A DNA stretch of 42,591 nucleotides from CAZOWL01 sp964583605 (lineage in GTDB: Bacteria > Pseudomonadota > Gammaproteobacteria > Chromatiales > Chromatiaceae), in contig CAZOWL010000030.1 in the NCBI GenBank assembly GCA_964583605.1, forward strand, positions 1 through 42,591, in the 5' to 3' direction. A program made the translations under genes and the position numbers. The stretch's first letter is position 1, and each line of letters starts with the position of its first letter. Positions 32,797 through 42,540 of this stretch are shown piece after piece. Under the pieces are notes generated by a model, which worked only from the letters and a program-made list of their open reading frames with translations, was not told where the DNA came from and did not search any database.

Positions 32797-34657
32797 AACG
32801 CCCCCCGGCCTCGGCGAGCACGTCTCGCCGGCCGAGATAGGCCTCGATCACCTGTGCCGCGACCGGGGCGGCCGTTGAGCCTCCCCCTCCGCCATTCTCG
32901 ACAATAACGGCAACGGCGATGCGCGGCTGATCGACCGGGGCGAAGGCGATGAACAAGGCGTGATCGCGGAGCCGCTCGTCGATCGCCTCGGCGCGATAGG
33001 TCTGCTTCTGTCCGAGGGAGAAGACCTGGGACGTCCCGGTCTTTCCGGCGATGCGATAGGCGGCGTTGCGGATATGCCGCGCGGTTCCCGCCGGCCCGTC
33101 GATGACGTTGGTCATGGCCCCAATCACGCTTTCCCAGTCTTGCGAACTGGCCAGGTCGATCGGTCGGACGACCGCTGGCGTGTCGACAAGCTCCGTGGAG
33201 CCTAGTGCTTGGCTCGCCTTGGCCACGCGCGGGACAGCAAGCTGACGGCGTGCGGCGAGGGCGGCCGTCGCGGTAGCCAGCTGCGTGGGCGTTGCGAGGA
33301 AATACCCTTGCCCAATCCCGAGGATGAGCGTCTCGCCGGGGAACCAGGGCTGGCGTCGCGCCGTGCGTTTCCACTCCCGCGACGGCAGTAGTCCGCCGAG
33401 CTCGCCGGCTACGTCGATACCGGTCTTGGCGCCGAAGCCAAACTGGGCCAGCGAGTCGTGCAGCCGATCGATGCCCATCTGATGTGCCAGGTCGTAGAAA
33501 TAGACGTCGCATGACTGAATGATCGCCTGTGCCATCGCCATCCGGCCATGACCGCCGCGCCGCCAATCGCGGAAGCGATGGCTGTGGCCCGGCAGGCTGT
33601 AGTAGCCGGGACACCACTTGGTGTTGTCGAAGGTCACGACGCCGCTGGCCAGGCCGCTGAGCCCGACGAAGGGCTTGACCGTCGAGCCGGGCGGATACTG
33701 ACCGCGCACTGCACGATTGAACAGGGGCTTATCGGGCGAGCGGAGCAGCGCACTGTAATCAGTCTGACTGATACCCTGAACGAACAGGTTCGGATCGAAG
33801 CTCGGCTGGCTGACTAAGGCCAAGACGCCGCCAGTCTGCGGCTCGATCGCTACAACGGCGCCGCGACGATCGCCGAGTGCCGCGGCGGCCTCTTGCTGCA
33901 AATAGATGTCGAGGAACAGATGCAGGTCGCGACCCGCTTCCGGCGCCTGGCGCTTCAGTACCCGAAGGACGCGTCCGCGCGCATTGACCTCGGCCTGCTG
34001 ATGGCCGACATGCCCATGGAGGATGTCCTCGTAAGTGCTCTCCAGGCCGCTCTTGCCGATGAAATGGGTGCCGGCGTAGGCGGCCGGATCGATGCGCTGC
34101 AGCTCAGCCTCGTTGATGCGGCCCACATAGCCCAGCACATGCGCGGTATGCTCGCCGAGCGGGTAGTAGCGCACCAGCTCGGCGCGGGTATCGACCCCCG
34201 GAAACCGATGGGCCTCGACGGCGAACCGTGCGACCTCTTCGTGACTCAGATTGAGCCGGATCGGTACCCCGTCATACCGGCGTCTTTGCCGTCGCAAGCG
34301 CTCGAAGCGTTGCCGGTCGGCCTCGTCGATCGGGAGGATGACGGCGAGCTCGGCCAGGGTGGCTTCGAGGTCGGCGACCTTCTCGGGCACGATCTCCAAT
34401 GAGAACGTCGGATAGTTGTCGGCTAACAGGATGCCGTTGGCGTCGTAGATGAGGCCGCGGGTCGGCGGCAGCGGCTCGATGCGAACCCGATTCTCCTCCG
34501 AGAGGGTCGAGAAATGCTCATGGCTGGAGATCTGAAGATGGACCAGCCGAGCGACTAGCATCGCCACTGCGATGACGACGCAGCCGCCGGCGACCAGCAG
34601 CCGCCGCGCCACCAGGCGTTGCTCAAAGAAGCGGTCCTTGAAGCCCAGATCAGTCAT
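32786..34657 (-). CDS. mrdA: Penicillin-binding protein 2 (transpeptidase of the elongasome)
   Basis: A 623-residue class B penicillin-binding protein. It has one N-terminal membrane segment (about 20-42), a pedestal/dimerisation region, and a transpeptidase domain with the nucleophile in S325-T-V-K328 (PPGSTVKPF), the second motif Ser-Cys-Asp near residue 385, and KTG in GKTGTSQ. It crosslinks the glycan made by RodA. It lies between mreD and rodA, the normal order. Confidence 0.95.
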   Translation of the reverse strand: MTDLGFKDRFFEQRLVARRLLVAGGCVVIAVAMLVARLVHLQISSHEHFSTLSEENRVRIEPLPPTRGLIYDANGILLADNYPTFSLEIVPEKVADLEATLAELAVILPIDEADRQRFERLRRQRRRYDGVPIRLNLSHEEVARFAVEAHRFPGVDTRAELVRYYPLGEHTAHVLGYVGRINEAELQRIDPAAYAGTHFIGKSGLESTYEDILHGHVGHQQAEVNARGRVLRVLKRQAPEAGRDLHLFLDIYLQQEAAAALGDRRGAVVAIEPQTGGVLALVSQPSFDPNLFVQGISQTDYSALLRSPDKPLFNRAVRGQYPPGSTVKPFVGLSGLASGVVTFDNTKWCPGYYSLPGHSHRFRDWRRGGHGRMAMAQAIIQSCDVYFYDLAHQMGIDRLHDSLAQFGFGAKTGIDVAGELGGLLPSREWKRTARRQPWFPGETLILGIGQGYFLATPTQLATATAALAARRQLAVPRVAKASQALGSTELVDTPAVVRPIDLASSQDWESVIGAMTNVIDGPAGTARHIRNAAYRIAGKTGTSQVFSLGQKQTYRAEAIDERLRDHALFIAFAPVDQPRIAVAVIVENGGGGGSTAAPVAAQVIEAYLGRRDVLAEAGGRYDR

Positions 34658-34683
34658 TCGCGCAGGCGGCCATGCGGCCCAGG

Positions 34684-35172
34684 TCAGCTCACGTGAAAGC
34701 GGCGCCGCACGTCACGTAGGACGACGAAGAGCCACGGCCACAGCAGCAGTCCGGTCAGCGTCGTGGCCCAGTAGATCGGAGTCGGTATCGGCTGACCGGT
34801 GGCCCCCAGCAGCCAGAGGAAGATGAGTCGCTCTACTAGAAGGAGCATCCATACCGACAAAGTTTGCTGCAACATCGGAAAGAGCCTGATCCGCCGGTGC
34901 AGCTGCGCGGCGAGATAGGCCATGACCGACAGCGACAGCGCATGCTGCCCGAGCAGATTGCCGGCGATCACGTCGAGAAGGATGCCCACCGCGAAGCCTG
35001 AGAAGACGCCGACCCGCTGCGGCAACGCCACGACCCAATAGAGTAAGGTCAAGGGCGCCCAGGGCGGCCGGTAGGCGGCCGCCCAGTCTGGCACTGGTAA
35101 CAGCGTCAGCAACAGCGCGACGAGGAGCGTCGCCATGATCACGGCGCCCCCTTGGTGTCTCTCCCTGCTCAT
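34684..35172 (-). CDS. mreD: Rod-shape-determining protein MreD
   Basis: A 162-residue membrane protein with five or six hydrophobic segments, for example FAVGILLDVIAGNLLGQHAL and VWMLLLVERLIFLWLLG. It is a partner of MreC and PBP2 in the elongasome. The start overlaps the mreC stop by four bases (ATGA), supporting translation coupling. Confidence 0.9.
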   Translation of the reverse strand: MSRERHQGGAVIMATLLVALLLTLLPVPDWAAAYRPPWAPLTLLYWVVALPQRVGVFSGFAVGILLDVIAGNLLGQHALSLSVMAYLAAQLHRRIRLFPMLQQTLSVWMLLLVERLIFLWLLGATGQPIPTPIYWATTLTGLLLWPWLFVVLRDVRRRFHVS

Positions 35173-36095
35173 TCGAGCGCCGTGTCGGCGTCCCCGGGCA
35201 TCGGCTGGGCCTGATGCTCAGACGGCGAGAGCTTCCACACCAGCAGCACCTCGCGTGCCCGATCCAGGCGCGCCAGCGGCTCGGCCGCGACGGTTGCGAA
35301 GGGCTTCCCGGGCTCATTGCGGACCTCGACGATCCGTGCGACCGGATAGCCGGCCGGGAAGCGGCCTCCAAGGCCCGAGGTGACGACCTGGTCCCCGACA
35401 CGGATGTCCGTGTTTCGCGGCAGGTGCATGAGCTCGAGCCGGTTGGTCAGGCCTGTGCCAGAGGCAATCGCCCGCAACCCGTTGCGCAGCACTTGGACCG
35501 GCAGCGAGTGCTTGGGATCGGTGATCAGGAGCACCCTGGCCGAGAACGGATCCACCCGCACCACCTGGCCCATCACGGCCTTGGCATCCAACACCGGCTG
35601 GCCGACGAAGACGCCGGAGCGCGTGCCCTTTTCGACCAGCACCTGCTGACGGTAGGGGTTGAGATCAACGGCCATCAGCTCGGCGATCAACACCCGCTCG
35701 CCAAGTTGGAGCGATGAGCCGAGTAAGTCGCGCAAGCGTCGGTTTTCGGCCTCCAGTGCCTGGAATTGCTGTAACCGACCCTCCAGCAGCAGATTCTCGC
35801 GCCGCAGCGTCGCATTCTCGCGCCGCAGCACTTCCTCCTCGGCAAGGCGTCCCTGGACCTCGTGGAGCAGAGAGTCCGGCAGGCTCGCCACGAGGTACAG
35901 CGGGTACATCAGAACGGACAAAGACACACGCAGCTCAGTCAGGTACTGATAGCGATGATCGGCGACCATCATCGCGAGCGCCAACAGCACCGCCATCAGC
36001 AGTCGCGCCGTCAGTGAGGGGCCTTGGACGAAAAGCGGCTTGATGGCTGTGATCCTCTCCACTAAGAGGTGCGGATCGCCAGCGGGGCGAGTCAT
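35169..36095 (-). CDS. mreC: Rod-shape-determining protein MreC
   Basis: A 308-residue bitopic protein with a membrane segment (about 28-50), a coiled coil (about 72-118, EVLRRENATLRRENLLLEGR) and periplasmic beta domains (VLDAKAVMGQVVRVDPFSAR and VTSGLGGRFPAGYPVARI). It activates PBP2/RodA. Its start overlaps the mreB stop by four bases. Confidence 0.94.
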   Translation of the reverse strand: MTRPAGDPHLLVERITAIKPLFVQGPSLTARLLMAVLLALAMMVADHRYQYLTELRVSLSVLMYPLYLVASLPDSLLHEVQGRLAEEEVLRRENATLRRENLLLEGRLQQFQALEAENRRLRDLLGSSLQLGERVLIAELMAVDLNPYRQQVLVEKGTRSGVFVGQPVLDAKAVMGQVVRVDPFSARVLLITDPKHSLPVQVLRNGLRAIASGTGLTNRLELMHLPRNTDIRVGDQVVTSGLGGRFPAGYPVARIVEVRNEPGKPFATVAAEPLARLDRAREVLLVWKLSPSEHQAQPMPGDADTALE

Positions 36096-37138
36096 TCGGC
36101 GGTAAAGGGATCCAGGCCGCGGGCATCGATCATCTCGAGCGCCCTCCCGCCGCCGCGGGCCACACAGGTCAGCGGGTCCTCGGCGATCACGACCGGGAGG
36201 CCTGTCTCGTCCTCGACGAGGCGGTCAATCTCGCGCAACAAGGCGCCGCCTCCCGTGAGGACGATACCGCATTCCGCGACGTCGGCGCCAAGCTCCGGGG
36301 GCGTCTGCTCGAGCGCCGTCTTGACCGTCGCGACGATGCTGTGAAGAGGCTCCTGCAACGCCTCCAGGATCTCGTTGCTGTTCAGCGTGAAGCTGCGTGG
36401 CACCCCTTCGGCCAGGTTGCGGCCGCGCACCTCGATCTCCATGACCTCATTGCCCGGGAAGGCCGAGCCGATGGCGTGCTTGATGCGCTCGGCGGTGGCT
36501 TCGCCGATCACGGTCCCGTAGTTGCGCCGCACGTAGCTGATGATCGCGTCGTCGAATGAGTCCCCGCCGATGCGCACCGAGCTCGAGTAGACAATGCCGT
36601 TCAACGAGACCACGGCTACCTCTGAGGTGCCGCCGCCGATGTCGATCACCATGGAGCCCCGCGCCTCCTCAACCGGTAACCCAGCGCCGATGGCCGCGGC
36701 CATCGGCTCCTCGATGAGGTACACCTCGCGCGCCCCAGCCCCGGCCGCCGATTCCTTGATGGCGCGGCGCTCCACCTGTGTCGAGCCGCAGGGTACGCAG
36801 ATCAGCACCCGTGGGCTCGGCTGGATCAGACGCGTCTCGTGTACTTTGTGAATGAAGTATTGGAGCATCTTCTCCGTCACAGTGAAGTCGGCGATGACGC
36901 CATCCTTCAACGGGCGGATCGCCGTGATGTTCTGCGGGGTGCGCCCAAGCATGCGCTTGGCTTCCTCGCCTACCGCTGCCACCGTTCGCGCGCCGCCCTT
37001 GCGTTCCTCACGGATCGCGACGACCGAGGGCTCGTTCAGGACGATCCCCTGGCCACGCACGTAAATCAGTGTGTTGGCTGTGCCCAGATCGATCGACAGA
37101 TCATTGGAGAACAACCCCCTAAGACGTCTAAATAACAT
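36092..37138 (-). CDS. mreB: Rod-shape-determining protein MreB (actin homologue)
   Basis: A 348-residue actin-fold ATPase: phosphate-1 loop LSIDLGTANT near residue 15, phosphate-2 VIDIGGGTSEVAVV near 165, and adenosine motif LTGGGALL near 295. It has the N-terminal amphipathic helix (MLFRRLRGLF) that binds membrane. It forms filaments that guide lateral wall synthesis. It is first in the mre operon; two repeat copies sit upstream in its leader region. Confidence 0.97.
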   Translation of the reverse strand: MLFRRLRGLFSNDLSIDLGTANTLIYVRGQGIVLNEPSVVAIREERKGGARTVAAVGEEAKRMLGRTPQNITAIRPLKDGVIADFTVTEKMLQYFIHKVHETRLIQPSPRVLICVPCGSTQVERRAIKESAAGAGAREVYLIEEPMAAAIGAGLPVEEARGSMVIDIGGGTSEVAVVSLNGIVYSSSVRIGGDSFDDAIISYVRRNYGTVIGEATAERIKHAIGSAFPGNEVMEIEVRGRNLAEGVPRSFTLNSNEILEALQEPLHSIVATVKTALEQTPPELGADVAECGIVLTGGGALLREIDRLVEDETGLPVVIAEDPLTCVARGGGRALEMIDARGLDPFTAE

Positions 37139-37162
37139 CCGGTGAAACCCCTAACTGGTTCT

Positions 37163-37279
37163 AATTCGCGAAGCACCTTCGCTCCCTCGCCTTCTGGGAG
37201 AGGGTTGGGGTGAGGGAACGATCAGGGGCGAGGCGACGTTTCATGGTCCGGGGTGGCTCGCCTCGTCCCATGATCGTTA
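37163..37279 (-). repeat. Dispersed double-hairpin repeat, copy F1
   Basis: A minus-oriented unit 24 bases before the mreB start. It carries CGCGAAGCACCTTCGCTCC, the CCTTCTGGGAGAGGG hairpin and the large hairpin with arms AACGATCAGGGGCGAGGCG and CGCCTCGTCCCATGATCGTT. It is in direct tandem with copy F2. Confidence 0.9.
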
Positions 37280-37280
37280 C

Positions 37281-37404
37281 CATGAAAATCGCGTAGCACC
37301 TTCGCTCCCTCGCCCTCTGGGAGAGGGTTGGGGTGAGGGAACGATCAGGGGCGAGGCGACCTTTCATCATCCGGGGTGGCTCGCCTCGCCCCATGATCGT
37401 TAGG
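37281..37404 (-). repeat. Dispersed double-hairpin repeat, copy F2 (best complete unit)
   Basis: The clearest unit. The large hairpin has arms AACGATCAGGGGCGAGGCG (37340-37358) and CGCCTCGCCCCATGATCGTT (37382-37401), pairing with a single bulged base. The small hairpin is CCCTCTGGGAGAGGG. It reads on the minus strand towards mreB, tandem with F1. Confidence 0.92.
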
Positions 37405-37902
37405 GAGACTGCCCCCTTCCTGCCGAGGGGGTTGGAGAAGGTCCTGACCCGCTGACAGGCGAGCTCACCCGGCATACCGCCGGCGACAACAGGACCGTCG
37501 GTCGATTGACCCCGACGAGAAGGTGCCTAATCTAACTAAGGCGGGCCAGTTTGGACAAGGCGATGTAGCTGGGGTTGGAATGGATCTGGCGTGTTGGACA
37601 AGTTGAGCAATCGACCATACCCCGAAGACCTAGGTCGCTTTGCTGCGCTTCCTCCAAGACAATAGTCCCGCCACGGGAGGTGAGATGATGCGACGCGCCG
37701 GGCGAGCTCGATTCGCAGGATCCTGCCCATGCCCATGCCCATGCCGGAAGTCTAGCGCGGTTCAGGGCCAGCAAAATGCTGACTCCACTCCTGCAGCAGC
37801 AGCTCCGCTGACCGGTCGGCAGCCCTGAAGTCCCGTCTGCCTCGTGCCGTCTCAGACGATACTATGTTAGATTCACGGCTTTTCTGGCGGAGGCGTGATG
37901 TC
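37405..37902. other. Divergent intergenic region between mreB and gatC
   Basis: This contains the presumed promoters of both operons. A short tandem TGCCCA motif occurs three times at 37724-37741. A minus-strand frame at 37532-37774 is open but shows no domain. I see no clear sigma-70 boxes by eye. Confidence 0.5.
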
Positions 37903-38190
37903 ATGTCGCTTGGCCCTGGGGATGTTGCCAAGATCGCCCACCTCGCTCGCCTGACGGTCGCCGCAGATGAGGTCGACCACTACGCTACCGAGCTCTCAAG
38001 CATCTTGGAGCTCGTCGAGCAGATGGCGGCGGTGGATACGAGCGGCGTCCTGCCGATGGCCCACCCGTTGCCGATGTCGCAGCGGCTGCGGCCCGACGAG
38101 CCCTCCGAGCCGGATCGACGCGATCGCTTTCAACAGATTGCACCGGCGGTCGACGAGGGCCTGTACTTAGTTCCGAAGGTCATCGAGTGA
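37903..38190 (+). CDS. gatC: Asp/Glu-tRNA(Asn/Gln) amidotransferase subunit C
   Basis: A 95-residue GatC, the small subunit that holds GatA and GatB together. Typical features are VAKIAHLARLTVAADEV at the N-terminus and LVEQMAAVDTSGVLPMAHPL in the middle. ATG 37903 is preceded by GGCGGAGG; the longer frame from 37864 lacks a ribosome-binding site and is rejected. It heads the gatCAB operon. Confidence 0.95.
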   Translation: MSLGPGDVAKIAHLARLTVAADEVDHYATELSSILELVEQMAAVDTSGVLPMAHPLPMSQRLRPDEPSEPDRRDRFQQIAPAVDEGLYLVPKVIE

Positions 38191-38241
38191 CGGGCCCCGG
38201 CGTCGCGCGCCCTCCGGGTCTCCGTGCCAGGGACATGTCCA

Positions 38242-39729
38242 ATGTTTGAGAAGACCATCGCCGAGATGGCCGCCGACCTGCGAGCCGGCCGTTATTCCAG
38301 TGAGGAGCTGACGCGCAGCTATCTGGAGCGTATTGCGCGACTCGATTCCGAGCTCAACTCATTCATCACCGTCCTCGAAGACCGGGCCATGCGCTCAGCG
38401 CAGCAGGCCGATGCCCGGCTGCGCTCGGGCGGGGTCTCTCCGCTGACTGGCATCCCGATCGCCCACAAGGACATCTTCTGCACCGATGGGATCCGAACCA
38501 GCTGCGGCTCGCGGATGCTCGACGGGTTCATCGCCCCTTATGACGCGACCGTCGTGAGCCGCCTAGAGCAGGCAGGTACGGTGATGCTCGGCAAGACCAA
38601 CATGGACGAGTTCGCGATGGGCTCGTCGAACGAGACCAGCTTCTACGGTCCAGTCAAGAACCCTTGGGACCCGATGAGGGTTCCAGGCGGATCCTCGGGT
38701 GGCTCCGCTGCGGCCGTCGCGGCGCGGCTCTGCGCCGCCGCGACAGGCACCGACACCGGCGGCTCGATCCGCCAGCCGGCGGCGCTGTGCGGCCTGACTG
38801 GTCTCAAGCCGACCTACGGTCGTGTCTCGCGCTGGGGCATGATCGCCTTCGCCTCGAGTCTCGATCAGGCCGGGCCGATCGCCCGCAGCGCGGCGGACGC
38901 GGCCCTCCTGTTGGGCGCGATGAGTGGGCTCGATCCACGTGATTCGACGAGCGCGGACCGACCGGTGCCGGACTACGCCGCCGCTCTCGGGGATGATATC
39001 GCCGGTCTGCGCATCGGGCTGCCGGAGGAATACTTCGATGCCGGCCTGGATGCCGGTGTGGCGGCGTCCATCGAAGCGGGGCTCGATGAGCTCCGCCGCC
39101 TTGGTGCGACGACTTATTCGATCCGCCTCCCCAACAGCCCGCTGTCCGTACCCGTCTACTATGTTGTTGCCCCAGCGGAATGCTCGTCGAATCTGGCCCG
39201 GTACGATGGCATTCGCTATGGCCATCGCTGCGCCGATCCGCGGGATCTGGAGGACCTCTACAAGCGCTCGCGCGCGGAGGGCTTCGGCGCCGAGGTCAAG
39301 CGGCGGGTCATGATCGGCACCTATGTCCTCTCTGCGGGCTACTATGACGCCTACTATCTGAAGGCGCAGCAGATTCGCCAGCTGATCAGCGATGACTTCC
39401 GTCGCGCCTTTGAGCAGGTCGATGTCATCGCCGGCCCGACGACACCGACCACCGCATTCCCGCTCGGTGCCAAGCTCGACGACCCGGTGGCGATGTATCT
39501 GAATGACATCTACACCATTGCAGCGAACCTGGCGGGCCTGCCGGCCGTGTCGATCCCCGTCGCCCCTGCTGCTGGGCTGCCCGTCGGGCTGCAGCTTGTC
39601 GGCAACTACTTCGATGAGGCTCGGCTGCTCAATGTCGCGCACCAGCTCCAGCAGGCGACGGATTGGCATCTGAGGAGGCCGCCAGGGCACATCTCGGGCA
39701 TCGAGCTGGCCACGGGGCCATCAGGGTAG
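38242..39729 (+). CDS. gatA: Asp/Glu-tRNA amidotransferase subunit A (amidase)
   Basis: A 495-residue amidase-signature enzyme releasing ammonia from glutamine. The Lys-cisSer-Ser triad is visible as K76 (IAHKDIFC), S151 (GGSSGGS) and S175 (DTGGSIRQPA), with the same spacing as known GatA. ATG 38242 is used, with a weak AGGGA upstream; the frame is open further upstream without support. Confidence 0.97.
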   Translation: MFEKTIAEMAADLRAGRYSSEELTRSYLERIARLDSELNSFITVLEDRAMRSAQQADARLRSGGVSPLTGIPIAHKDIFCTDGIRTSCGSRMLDGFIAPYDATVVSRLEQAGTVMLGKTNMDEFAMGSSNETSFYGPVKNPWDPMRVPGGSSGGSAAAVAARLCAAATGTDTGGSIRQPAALCGLTGLKPTYGRVSRWGMIAFASSLDQAGPIARSAADAALLLGAMSGLDPRDSTSADRPVPDYAAALGDDIAGLRIGLPEEYFDAGLDAGVAASIEAGLDELRRLGATTYSIRLPNSPLSVPVYYVVAPAECSSNLARYDGIRYGHRCADPRDLEDLYKRSRAEGFGAEVKRRVMIGTYVLSAGYYDAYYLKAQQIRQLISDDFRRAFEQVDVIAGPTTPTTAFPLGAKLDDPVAMYLNDIYTIAANLAGLPAVSIPVAPAAGLPVGLQLVGNYFDEARLLNVAHQLQQATDWHLRRPPGHISGIELATGPSG

Positions 39730-39748
39730 GCTTGCGGAGGCCGACGAC

Positions 39749-41182
39749 ATGCAGTGGGAACCTGTCATTGGGCTGGAGATCCATACCCAGCTCGCAACGC
39801 GCTCGAAGATCTTCTCGGGCGCCCCGACGGCCTTCGGGGCCGCACCGAACACACAGGCCTGCGCCATCGACCTGGGCCTGCCGGGCGTGCTCCCGGTGCT
39901 GAACCGCGAGGCAGTGCGCCTTGCCGTGCGCTTCGGCCGGGCGATTGGGGCCGAGATCGCCGAGCGCTCGGTCTTCGCCCGCAAGAACTACTTCTATCCG
40001 GACCTGCCCAAGGGCTATCAGATCAGCCAGTACGAGCTGCCGGTCGTGGGTCATGGCCAGGTCGAGATCCTGCTCGATGATGGGACGCGCAAGACGATTG
40101 GCGTGACGCGTGCCCATCTGGAGGAGGATGCCGGCAAGTCGCTGCACGAGGATTTCCATGGTCTGACCGGCATCGATCTGAATCGGGCCGGAACGCCACT
40201 GCTGGAGATCGTCTCCGAGCCGGATCTGCGCTCGGCGAAGGAGGCCGTCGCCTATGCCCGCAAGATCCACCAGATCGTCCGGTGGATCGGCATCAGCGAC
40301 GGCAACATGCAAGAGGGCTCGTTCCGGGTCGACGCCAACGTCTCGGTGCGACCAGTGGGTGAGTCCCGCTTCGGGACGCGCGCCGAGATCAAGAACATCA
40401 ATTCCTTTCGCTTCCTCGAGCGGGCGCTGGCGTTCGAGATCGACCGTCAGACTGACATCATCGAGGGTGGCGGGAAGATCGTCCAGGAGACGCGCCTCTA
40501 CGATGCCGAGCGCGACGAGACACGCTCGATGCGCACCAAGGAAGAGGCCAACGACTACCGCTATTTCCCGGATCCAGATCTGCTGCCGCTGGTGATCGAT
40601 GAGGCGCTTCTCGCTGCCGCTATCGCCGACTTGCCCGAGCTGCCGGATGCGCGCAGTGAGCGCTTCCGACACGACTGCGGATTATCCGCCTATGATGCCG
40701 GGCTGCTCACGACGAGTCGTGAGCTCGCCGATTTCTTCGAGGCCGTGCGCGCGCGCGGCGGTGAGCCAAAACTGGCCGCGAACTGGATCAACGGCGAGTT
40801 CGCCGCCGCGCTGAACAAGGCGGGGCTCGAGATCGAGGCCAGCCCCGTGACACCTGCCCTGCTCGCCGGGCTGCTCGCGCGCATCACCGACGGGACCATC
40901 TCCGGCAAGATCGCCAAGCAGGTCTTCGAGGGTATTTGGCGTGGCGACGGCGACGCCGACGCCGTGATCGAGTCCAAGGGCCTGCGCCAGATCACCGATG
41001 CCAGCGCTATCGAGCCAATGATCGCTGAGATCCTGGCCGCGAATCCGGCACAGGTCGAGCAGTATCGTGCCGGCAAGGAGAAGGTGTTTGGCTTCTTCGT
41101 CGGGCAGATCATGAAGCAGACCCAGGGCAAGGCCAACCCGCAGCAGGTCAACGAGATCCTGCGGCGTCGGCTGGCGCCCTGA
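39749..41182 (+). CDS. gatB: Asp/Glu-tRNA amidotransferase subunit B
   Basis: A 477-residue GatB, the kinase subunit that activates the misacylated Glu-tRNA(Gln) or Asp-tRNA(Asn). Typical blocks are the start WEPVIGLEIHTQL, then FARKNYFYPDLPKGYQISQY, EDAGKSLH and the C-terminal YqeY/tail domain ending in NPQQVNEILRRRL. It starts 19 bases after gatA. It is the last gene of the operon; 41183-41346 is short and without a gene. Confidence 0.97.
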   Translation: MQWEPVIGLEIHTQLATRSKIFSGAPTAFGAAPNTQACAIDLGLPGVLPVLNREAVRLAVRFGRAIGAEIAERSVFARKNYFYPDLPKGYQISQYELPVVGHGQVEILLDDGTRKTIGVTRAHLEEDAGKSLHEDFHGLTGIDLNRAGTPLLEIVSEPDLRSAKEAVAYARKIHQIVRWIGISDGNMQEGSFRVDANVSVRPVGESRFGTRAEIKNINSFRFLERALAFEIDRQTDIIEGGGKIVQETRLYDAERDETRSMRTKEEANDYRYFPDPDLLPLVIDEALLAAAIADLPELPDARSERFRHDCGLSAYDAGLLTTSRELADFFEAVRARGGEPKLAANWINGEFAAALNKAGLEIEASPVTPALLAGLLARITDGTISGKIAKQVFEGIWRGDGDADAVIESKGLRQITDASAIEPMIAEILAANPAQVEQYRAGKEKVFGFFVGQIMKQTQGKANPQQVNEILRRRLAP

Positions 41183-41346
41183 GGCGGGCGCAGGGCTTCA
41201 AGGCTGCTCGCCGCAGCGCCGCAGCGGGATCAGGCAGGGGGTCTCTTCCCCAAGACCGATCCGGTGCTTCGGCGCATCGCCCTCGCCGGCCATCTCCTGG
41301 GCCGTATCGAGCTCGGGCCGCATCCGGGGGCGCGAGAGCTGAGCCG

Positions 41347-42402
41347 TCACCGGCCGCGGCGCCCGTCTTGGCAGAAATCACGCATCCGGGCGGCGCCGGG
41401 GGCGGTCTCTTCGCCAGAGGGAAGCGGGGCACTCGGATCGTTCACCCAGGCGATGATGTCCTCGTGCACGCGCCCGCCCTGCAGGTCGCGCGGGAGCATG
41501 TGCCAGCCGTCGTGGTAGAGGATCAGCCGGAGGCGTGGGTCGCTGCGGGACAGCTGCTCGAGCATCCGGCAGAAGGCCTGACGTGGGATGATTTGGTCGC
41601 GCTCGCCGTAGAGGATGAGTGTGGGATGATCCGCGGGGCTCAGCCGGCTGATCCCGTCGACAGCGAGGTCCATCAGGTTGGTGACTCCCCACAGTGCGTC
41701 GACGCGGGTCTCCCTGACGACCAACGGATCGGCGCTCATCGCTCGCAGCATCTCGATGTTGTCGGACGGGTAGACCTTGATGCCCCGGGCCGTCACCCGC
41801 AGGCCCGGCGCGACATGGGCCATCGCGTCCAGCGCGAGGCGCTGATACCAGGGCATCGTATCGCGGGACCAGACGGCGGGAGCGATCAGGATCACGCCGT
41901 CGACCGGTAGCGGGCCGTCGGCCAGCGCCGCGAGCACGACGGCGCCGCCCATGCTCTCGCCGATGAGCACCAGTCGCGCCTCCGGGTGGCGCGCTCGCAG
42001 CAGGTCGGTGACGATGCGCAGGTCCTCGACAAGGCGCTCTTGGCCATGCCATCTGCCGCGGGGGGTCGCCGCGCCGAAGCCGCGCTGATCCACGGCGTAG
42101 GTGCGGATACCGCTGCGCGCGAGGCTCTCGGCGAGGGGGCTGAAGGCCTGGCTGTAGTCATTGAAGCCGTGCAGGCCAATGACGACGATCGGCGCGTCGC
42201 GCTCGACCCCGGACAAGATCCCCTCGGCACTCCCGCCGCTCGCTGGCGACCAAACGCGGAGCGGTAGCCGATAGCCATCGGCGATCAACGCGTGGTCCGT
42301 AGTCAGCTTGGGCGACATCAGCGACCCACTCGGCTCGATGACCTGCGGCATCAAACAGCCGCTGAATAGGGGCAGCAGGAGGAGCAACGCAGCGCTTCGC
42401 AT
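41347..42402 (-). CDS. Alpha/beta-hydrolase lipoprotein (serine hydrolase, monoacylglycerol-lipase-like)
   Basis: A 351-residue protein with a lipoprotein signal (LPLFSGC, Cys16). The hydrolase fold shows LHGFNDY (oxyanion region), the nucleophile elbow GES150MGG, an acid in LYGERDQIIP and the catalytic His in YHDGWHML. It resembles the Hydrolase_4/serine aminopeptidase S33 group; lysophospholipase or monoacylglycerol-lipase activity is likely but unproven. It is convergent with gatB and isolated. The 42403-42540 upstream region precedes repeat copy G. Confidence 0.85.
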   Translation of the reverse strand: MRSAALLLLLPLFSGCLMPQVIEPSGSLMSPKLTTDHALIADGYRLPLRVWSPASGGSAEGILSGVERDAPIVVIGLHGFNDYSQAFSPLAESLARSGIRTYAVDQRGFGAATPRGRWHGQERLVEDLRIVTDLLRARHPEARLVLIGESMGGAVVLAALADGPLPVDGVILIAPAVWSRDTMPWYQRLALDAMAHVAPGLRVTARGIKVYPSDNIEMLRAMSADPLVVRETRVDALWGVTNLMDLAVDGISRLSPADHPTLILYGERDQIIPRQAFCRMLEQLSRSDPRLRLILYHDGWHMLPRDLQGGRVHEDIIAWVNDPSAPLPSGEETAPGAARMRDFCQDGRRGR

Positions 42403-42540
42403 CGCCCTTGGGGTAACCTCAGATTCTAGAAGGAGCTATCAGCCACTAGGGAGCAGTCTTCGATTGCGTCTGGTCGGGAGGTTTTGTCGACGTTTGAGTC
42501 GACGCGACGGGCGAGCTTGCGCTAGCCCCGCTGCAATTTA

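Noticed and set aside
37532..37774. 80-codon minus-strand frame in the mreB-gatC gap
   Set aside because: It includes the TGCCCA tandem motif and other low-complexity sequence, has no domain and no clear ribosome-binding site.
41148..41432. 94-codon minus-strand frame overlapping gatB and the hydrolase gene ends
   Set aside because: It is rich in Pro, Ala and Arg, overlaps two well-supported genes and has no recognisable motif.
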